64,000 bases of DNA from Papaver somniferum (taxonomy: Eukaryota > Streptophyta > Magnoliopsida > Ranunculales > Papaveraceae). The stretch covers positions 158,250,406-158,314,405 of the forward strand of contig NC_039363.1 of NCBI RefSeq assembly GCF_003573695.1, given 5' to 3'. Positions 57,790 through 64,000 of the stretch are shown piece by piece (positions within the stretch are counted from its first letter, which is position 1; each line of letters opens with the position of its first letter). Below the pieces are notes generated by a model, which was not told where the DNA came from, made no database searches, and was given only the letters and a program-made list of their open reading frames with translations. The translations under genes and the position numbers were made by a program.

Positions 57790-57915
57790 GGTTTGACTCA
57801 GTTGACCTTGACCTGACTTTGGACGTTGACCGTTAGTTGTATCCCATTGACCGTTAGAGATTGTTGGTTGACCAAGTTAGCCAGGCCTTGTGTAGTGGGC
57901 CGAATTTAGTTGACT
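57790..57915 (+). promoter_or_regulatory. Cluster of seven TTGAC (W-box core) motifs
   Basis: TTGAC occurs about seven times in ~125 bases, mostly as TTGACC or TTGACT. TTGAC(C/T) is the known core bound by plant WRKY factors. Whether it acts as a promoter element of this LTR is inference. Confidence 0.4.
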
Positions 57916-58573
57916 TGGGCTTAGAGTTAGTTTCTTTATTTGATATTTGGACCTTTGTGGTCTTAATTAGCCTTTGGCTTCCTCTACAAAGTTGTAAATA
58001 TTCATAGGACTTATGTAATGAATTATAGAAACAATCTAATTGAATTAGTATACCTTTAGATATGCTAAAGATAGAGAATGAAAAGGTGTAGAATCATAAA
58101 TGGGCTTAGAACCATTAGATAGAATTGTATGATTCTTGTGTGAGGCATTTTGGCTAGATTCTTAGACTTCTTGTGTGATTAACAGTTAGTCTATATTAAC
58201 AACGATCGATTCAAATGATGAATTAGTGGATCATGGATCTCGAGGTAGGCGTGGCTTGTCATCAAAATAGGTGGGAATACTTTTAACTCTTTTGTGGCTA
58301 TCGTTGTTTTCTTTTACCAAAGTTTAAGTTTAACAAATTCATGCATTATCTGATTGTGTATTCCATGCATTGTTTTATTTAAAATTCCTAAAGTGCTGTT
58401 GATTTCTTTTAATCTTTTCATTGATTGGAAAGGAATTGTAATGCTTTGTTTGTCTGCATGAATTTTTTTGGAAATAAGAATTTTCATTTGATTGTTTGGA
58501 AATGAGAATTTCCATCTGTGGTATATAGGATACTGCTCTTTCATTTATACTACTCACTTTCGAGCTATGCTTA

Positions 58574-58632
58574 ATAGGTGCGGGAAGAGTTCACCATATA
58601 ACTATCTAGGTGCGGGACGAGTCACCATATTA
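58574..58632 (+). repeat. Two tandem ~31-bp units in the solo LTR
   Basis: TAGGTGCGGGAAGAGTTCACC is followed by TAGGTGCGGGACGAGTCACC with similar ATAT-rich ends. Confidence 0.7.
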
Positions 58633-59118
58633 TATATTGTTTGGAAGGAGTTAGTTCCATATACATGATTGTTTACCTATGTGAAATTGGTTGCGTTTTA
58701 GTATTTAGGGAAAACATGAATTGTTTTCAAATCATTTCCAATGATTGCATGAAAGTTAAATGTTATTCCTGCGGGGCACTCCTTTTAAGGATGATGTGCT
58801 CACCCATTCCTACTTTCAGTTTCAGAGACATATCACAGTTGAGCAGCGAAAGCTTCAAGCGTTAAGTTCGTTAGATGGTTAACTTCGGATATGTTTATTA
58901 TGTTGCATATTATATTTGTAAACCAAATGACTATTATATATGTATCATTTGACAGGAGTTCTTGTATATATATTTCTGAGAGGGCCAAGTTTTGGGGTTA
59001 AGTTTTGTAGTAGATTTCTTAATTGAATGTTTAAGTAAATGATTTAGATTTTTAGTGTCTCTTATTTAGTTAATCTCTTGGATTAGTCAGCTGCTAGCTT
59101 TGGGGGCGCTACAATATG

Positions 59119-59412
59119 GTTGGAAATGGTAGAACTGACGTTGTTATTAAAGCCGATTAGAAGAACATTGCAGGGAACTGGAGCTGCAGTTGTGGAGTTC
59201 GAAGCTGTAAAATGGTGGTTTGAGAAGCTGATGAAAAGAAGTGGTATTATAGATGGCTGAAGCTGATGCTGGTATTTAGAGTTACAGGTGCTGATGCTGT
59301 TAAGTTCAGGGAATGAGATGGTTTGTGGTAGAATGGTTGTTTGAAGTTGCAGATTGTAGTGGCTCTGAAGATTGTGTTGTTGTTAGGGGTTGTACTGCAG
59401 GATAGGTGTGTA
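59119..59412. other. Non-coding sequence
   Basis: Right half of the target interrupted by the ATATG solo LTR; nothing recognised. Confidence 0.4.
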
Positions 59413-59700
59413 TGATGCTGTCAAGGGTTAGTTCAGGGCTAAAACTGTAAAACTACATATTTGTGTGCCTTCATTCTGCAAGGAAGTAGAGCCACTAAAA
59501 AGATGATGAGTGCCTATGCCTCTCTGCTTGATTTCCTTGAATGATGAATGATTTGGAACAAAATACTTAACGAAAAGCTGTACTTTGAAGAATCTTAGTA
59601 GATCTTCGACGCTGACAACTCTAGGTTTTGCCTTATATGTATCATCTCTATCTCGTCTACTCACCGTCCGTTATTCTGATTATGATTATGCAAGACAAGC
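59413..59700 (+). repeat. Diverged left end of the Tat-like LTR
   Basis: The AGGGCTAAAACTGTAAAA, CTGCAAGGAAGTAGAGCCA and GATGAGTGCCTATGCCTCT blocks line up in order with the start of the 45,511 LTR. Similarity is lost near 59700. Confidence 0.5.
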
Positions 59701-61477
59701 ACTTGTTCGTAGTGATCAGTAATTTCGATGCTTAGCTATTACTTAATCTATTTTTTGTTTTGTTAACAACACATTTACTGACTACATAATTGAATTGGAC
59801 TTGGAATACTGATTGGCTTGGATCGACAAGGATTTAAGAATTTTTCTTGGATTGCGTAAGAGGTAAGAGTTTCTCGTAATACTGTACAAAACTAAACTAT
59901 TTTCATGACTTATTATCTGATTGCATGGTGTTTATGGATGAGTTATGTCTGTCATTATCTCTGTACGCGTTCGTCGGATGTTTATTAATTTTTCTTTGTT
60001 TAAAAACAAAGTTCACTGTTTAATGAACCTGTCAGTGTTTTGTGTTGTCTAAATATTTTAAAATAATAATGACTTTGTCCATCGGATTTTGGAAGAAAAT
60101 GTTTCAAAAGAAAATACCCTTTTTATATCAGTCTCTAACTACTGCACCTGGTATCTTTTGAATCGAATCATTTTAAGCTATTCTTTTCTTGTTTTTAAAA
60201 AAAAAATCGAAACCCTTTTTGGATCTGACATTTTGCTGACGGATGGAAATAAAGATTATGAGTAGATAGAGAGATAGACGTATAAATAAACTTGGCTATT
60301 CCTTTTTCTTTGTTTTTGTTATATTATTTAAAATCTTTTGGATCTGATAATTTGGGTGGCGAAACCAAATATATAGGGTGTTGCACTATTAACTCCTTAA
60401 AAAGAATTTCGTCCCGAAATTCAAAAGCAAGAAAAGTTTTGGGTATTACACTGAATGATTTGGAACAAAATCATTTTTACGGGGTTAATAGTGTAAAATC
60501 TTGTATTTTTTTAATATGATTTTTACGCTTAAAAAATAAATAAATAAATAAATAGAATGTCTGTATTATTTTGTTTGGTTTTTGATCTAAAAGCTAATTT
60601 ATAACAAATAAATATTTAGATTAAAAATATTTACGGTTGCCAAAATAATATAAAATTTTAAAGATGATTTTTAGTTGTGATGAATATATACATTGTATGG
60701 TGAATATATAGATATATATATGTCTTTGCTAAATTTGGTGTCACTACTATATATTATGTGCTTGGGGTGCATGTATTTTGATAGTGGGGTGTGTTTATAA
60801 AATAGTGTGTCCCTTATCAAAACTTGAGTGACAAATAATAATTAGCTAGGGTTTTATTTACCCAAATCCGTGTGAAGTAAGGAAAAGAAAAAAAAGGAGG
60901 CGTCCTTTTCTTCTCCAACTTTTCTAGTTCTCTTTTGTCTCCTAGCATATAAACTCAAAAATTCTAACTATCACTTTCATCTCTCTCTCCTTCTACTTTT
61001 TCTCTTTATCTCTTACATATAACAAAAAGAAAATCAAACCCTTTTTCCCATCACTTTCAGTACCTTCAAAATAAAGACATAGGATTTACTATTTTTGGAA
61101 AAAGGTGTTCTACTTGCATAAATATTTTTGGAAAGTCTATTTGAGAGAATGAAGAAACACTAGCCGTAAAAGATATTATTATTTATCATGGGGATTCGGG
61201 CTTTGCGCATTTTGAATTAAACCAGAGTATTGATTTGTTTTAATATACTTTGATTTTGTAATTATTATCCTACAGTTTTGTAATTTAAAAGTATTATTAT
61301 ATTTCATTTTATAAATTTCGTTTGAGTTGAGTTTTGTATTTTATTAAAATCTTTTGGAACGAAAAATCTGGTCCTACACGAGTGGCGGTCCGGAAATTTG
61401 GAATTGCTAGCCGGATCGGACCTGACCCACAAGGTCGAATCCGTGTCCGCTGGAAGTCCCAAAATCCGGGCTGTCAC
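59701..61477. other. Probable inserted or rearranged repeat within the LTR
   Basis: Contains CTTAAAAAGAATTTCGTCCC and ends in AATCCGGGCTGTCACA exactly where Tat-like LTR similarity resumes. A CA terminus at this point suggests the end of another LTR, but I could not find its TG start or a TSD. No gene; the frame at 60292-60519 is not recognised. Confidence 0.4.
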
Positions 61478-62424
61478 ATGGTAGCTCACCCATAAGGTTC
61501 TCAAACGATCACCCAAAGGTGGCCGATCATGCTACCATTTTGAAAACGCTCAATTCGCGACTAACTTGAATGAGCTCTAAAACAACGATGCTTCCTGCAC
61601 ATCTATCATTTTTCATCGATCATTTTTCAGCACCTTATTTAAAAGTAATGCTTCATTTGCATCAATTATAAGCGATGCTTTATGAATATTGATTTCTCAA
61701 ATAATTTTATTATTTGACCTAAAAACACCGTGTGCTATTTTTAGCGGCGAGTCTCATGACTTGACCCATTTACTCGAGACATCAAACATGTCACAAACTG
61801 GGGGATACTAATTGTGGTATTGGTATGGCGGTTTACAGCGTGCGGCGTGCAACGCGCCCATTACGAGAAAAGTGTTAGGAAAGGGCGGACAATTAACAAC
61901 AATAAGAGTAATGGGTGAAAGGGTGATCGGTCTTCCCTCATAATGGAAACGTGGTGATCACCACCTTCCACGCAACCCCACTTCTCCATTACTTAACTGC
62001 CTCCACTTCCTATGAGATCATGGTGCGCTCAATGACTTGTATAAATAGGTTTTCAACCTATTTCAAAAAAACACAAGTGTGATCAACACAAGTATCCAGA
62101 AAACACCAAGAACTGATAGCTTACGTTCTGCAAGCCAGTTCCACATTCTGATACAAGTCATAAAATATCCATACCCTCATAATTCAACATTCTGATCTCA
62201 AACACCTTCTTCGCTTCCCTCCCTAAGATCAACCCTTCTTCTTCACTTTGTGACCGAATTGAATCTTGAACGACCATTTTTTGGTTTAGGCCAGAGTCTT
62301 ACAGATTGATCTCTCGAACTTAAAAGTACTCCTGTGTAGTATATTTTTTTAGGTTTTGAATTCGTTTCTCATGGACACACCCAAATTTACCAAAATCAGC
62401 ATAATCAGTTTTTACCCTAAAACA
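61478..62424 (+). repeat. Right part of the Tat-like LTR
   Basis: Matches 16334-17216 from TGGTAGCTCACCCATA onward. TATAAATA at 62040-62047. Ends CTAAAACA, then AC and the primer site. Confidence 0.75.
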
Positions 62425-62426
62425 AC

Positions 62427-62445
62427 TGGCGACCACAGCGGGAGA
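62427..62445 (+). other. Primer-binding site of the second Tat-like element
   Basis: TGGCGACCACAGCGGGAGA, the undecayed form of the site at 17219. Confidence 0.7.
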
Positions 62446-62578
62446 TTAATCTCTCGGTTGCAAAAAATTGATTTCAATCTTCATTTAAATTTTCTTAAAT
62501 CCATAACGGGTATATCTTAGGTCTAATCTCAGTCATTAACCCTATTTCATTTCAATCACCAATTCCAACTTCCGCTCC

Positions 62579-63352
62579 ATGATGTATCCCCACCAGCCAA
62601 ATTCTCCGAAAGCCGTAAATGCTCGAAACCCGATCACCATGGAAGTCATGGCTAAGATATTAGAGGATGTTGTCGAAAATAAAGATGATATCACCAAACG
62701 GCAAAACGAGACGCTTTGTCTCTTAAGGAATATAGCAAACCAGTTGTGGAAGGAGTCGGCAAGCATTCACCCGGGGAACACCGTCGATGATAAAGATAAC
62801 ACAAGAAATGTTGAATCTTTATCTGAAGTCTGTGTATCTTCCAACAACGATGAAAATAACAACATCATACATGAGCATAAAAGAAATGATCAACGAAATC
62901 CAACTAACAACAAAGAGCCGAAACAGTTTCACAGGGAAAGATACTCACCAGGGGTGTCACAATACCCGCAGGATAGGAGTAAGAAACTGGTTTATAAAAC
63001 TTTGCTGGAAACTCTGTATCTCAAGACCCTCAAAGAAGTTCAGAGAGTTGTTCAACAATCCACAGCCACGACCGCTCTGACTTTACTGAACAGATAAGCG
63101 CCTAAAGAAGGGGAAATTTACCAAAGCCTCCATGAAAACAAGAATTGCGATGACGAACGGTACTCAGGTCAACCACTTCATAACGCTATTGTCATTGATG
63201 TAGGGTCCTCGAGAGAAGTTGTACTTCAGCAAAACCGCCAAATTAAACGATCTGCGCCTATGTCAATACACACTTGCTCCTTAACTCCACTCTCGAAACG
63301 AGCTTCGTATCAAGTCCCACAAGAGTTCTCAAGACAACATCCACTAATGTGA
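62579..63352 (+). pseudogene. gag: Tat-like gag N-terminal part with one in-frame stop
   Basis: Open from ATG 62579 to a TAA at 63095, then open again in the same frame to 63350. The product is Asn/Asp/Lys-rich. Residues ~20-60 (MEVMAKILEDVVENKDDITK) could form a helix. After the stop the frame reads GQPLHNAIVIDVGSSREVV, which faintly recalls either the region between gag and protease or a protease DxGSS motif; neither is secured. The capsid segment FLYDGTGNAR.. found in the 14.8-kb element is absent, so this copy has an internal deletion or a different gag. Confidence 0.55.
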
Positions 63353-64000
63353 GAAAAACCAGATTCAGAGTACCCGTGCTTCCCGTTTCCAATGAGGAAA
63401 GTTCTGGAGTTGCTCAAAGATTAAGTACGAGACGGAGTAGTTGAACTACCTCCTGCGTGGCGCTCTCCAACTGATCGAGAACGACGTATTCGAGGTATTG
63501 CCACTACCACAAGTTCATCCATCATCCTACCAGTGAATGCAACGGCCTGAAGCGCATCGTCCAGGAAAAGATTAACTCTGGACAGTTACGTCTTTGAACT
63601 GGAGATCCTCCATTTCTCTACAAGTCGACACGTGCAGTCAACAAAAAAAGATTGGTTGGAGACTTCCTTATTCGAGGTATTGCCATTACCACAGGTTCAT
63701 CCATCTAACTACCAGTGAATGTAACGGCCTGAAGCGCATCGTCCAGGAAAAGATTAACTCTGGATAGTTACGTCTATGAATTGGAGAACCTCCATTTCTC
63801 TACAAGTCGACATATGCAGTCAACAAAAACAGACTGGTTGGAGACTTCCCTATTATTGAGAGGCGCGTGATAGCATGGATTCGAAGCAATTCTCCAGGAA
63901 AGCCAGTTTTAGGTCTCGTGAACAAGTAAGTTTCGTGAAACAACAATACAATTGTTTTGAAATTCACCGGGGACTCGATGCATGCATCAACTCATGTTGA
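63353..64000 (+). pseudogene. Tat-like gag C-terminal remnant with knuckle-like motif
   Basis: One frame gives DSEYPCFPFPMRKVLELL and DGVVELPPAWRSPT, then after a frame change CHYHKFIHHPTSEC followed by NGLKRIVQEKINSGQL (from 63499). The CxYH..HPTxxC..LK pattern and the preceding leucine-rich helix are typical of the zinc-knuckle-like end of Tat-group gags. Stops and frameshifts are frequent. The motif is duplicated in the tandem repeat. Confidence 0.55.
63491..63854 (+). repeat. Tandem duplication, two units of ~182 bp
   Basis: CGAGGTATTGCCACTACCAC at 63491 recurs with few changes at 63673. 182 is not a multiple of three, so the copy shifts the frame of the knuckle-like segment it contains. 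Confidence 0.85.

Larger units (their letters stand above)
55588..59113. mobile_element. Solo LTR (3,526 bp), TSD ATATG
   Basis: Starts TGTAAGGACCCTCAAGCTCG and ends TTTGGGGGCGCTACA, flanked by ATATG at 55583-55587 and 59114-59118. Size and ends fit LTRs of large plant chromoviruses of the Tekay/Del kind. It contains a cluster of TTGAC motifs near 57.8 kb and a tandem GGTGCGGGA repeat near 58.6 kb. No coding sequence: the frames at 55808-56070 lie in pyrimidine-rich sequence. Confidence 0.85.
59413..64000 (+). mobile_element. 5' part of a second Tat-like element (runs off the right edge)
   Basis: The LTR start, TATA box, LTR end, primer site and gag follow in the same order as in the element at 14858. 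The LTR is interrupted, and the 225-bp subrepeat block found in the other LTRs is missing. The gag has a stop and a downstream duplication. The right end is outside the window, so its TSD cannot be tested. Confidence 0.7.

Noticed and set aside
63160..63220. Retroviral-type protease from IVIDVGSS
   Set aside because: The catalytic DTG/DSG triad is not present and no flap region follows; called only a faint resemblance.

Overview
This window is repeat-dense, AT-rich plant nuclear DNA, probably from a eudicot. It is built almost entirely of nested and tandemly multiplied LTR retrotransposons. The evidence is plant-type primer-binding sites (initiator tRNA-Met, tRNA-Asp-like, and the TGGCGACC type), 1.5-3.5 kb LTRs starting TG and ending CA, and 5-bp target-site duplications (TSDs). 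I found no intact host gene, tRNA, rRNA or CRISPR array. The species cannot be fixed from the sequence alone.

Layout. (1) 1-3.9 kb: 3' end of a plus-strand Ty3-like element, with a repeat-bearing acidic ORF, polypurine tract and 3' LTR. (2) 4.7-14.0 kb: a minus-strand Ty3-like element without pol, arranged LTR-internal-LTR-internal. (3) 14,858-47,881: one Tat-like Ty3 element that keeps only gag, with 2.36-2.37 kb LTRs and TSD CCTTG. (4) Nested inside it at 19,581-43,604: a minus-strand Copia-type element present as four LTRs and three internal regions between a single ATTGT TSD. One of these LTRs carries a 2.5-kb solo LTR (TSD CATAA). (5) 48,061-51,008: a retroposon with a 15-bp TSD, an A-rich end and an unrecognised ORF region holding a threefold protein repeat. 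(6) 51.0-59.4 kb: two solo LTRs (TSDs CCTTG and ATATG) in non-coding DNA. The first contains a TIR element with a palindromic minisatellite. (7) 59.4-64.0 kb: the start of another Tat-like element with an interrupted LTR and a damaged gag that runs off the window.

No reverse transcriptase, integrase or RNase H reading frame was recognised anywhere, so every element visible here is probably non-autonomous and relied on enzymes made elsewhere. The observations most worth following are the Copia multimer with an LTR that looks recombinant, arrays of short hairpins with apparently compensatory changes in the Copia internal regions, the palindromic minisatellite, and the retroposon with an unknown repeat protein. 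All comparisons were made by eye, so identities and boundaries inside diverged regions are approximate.
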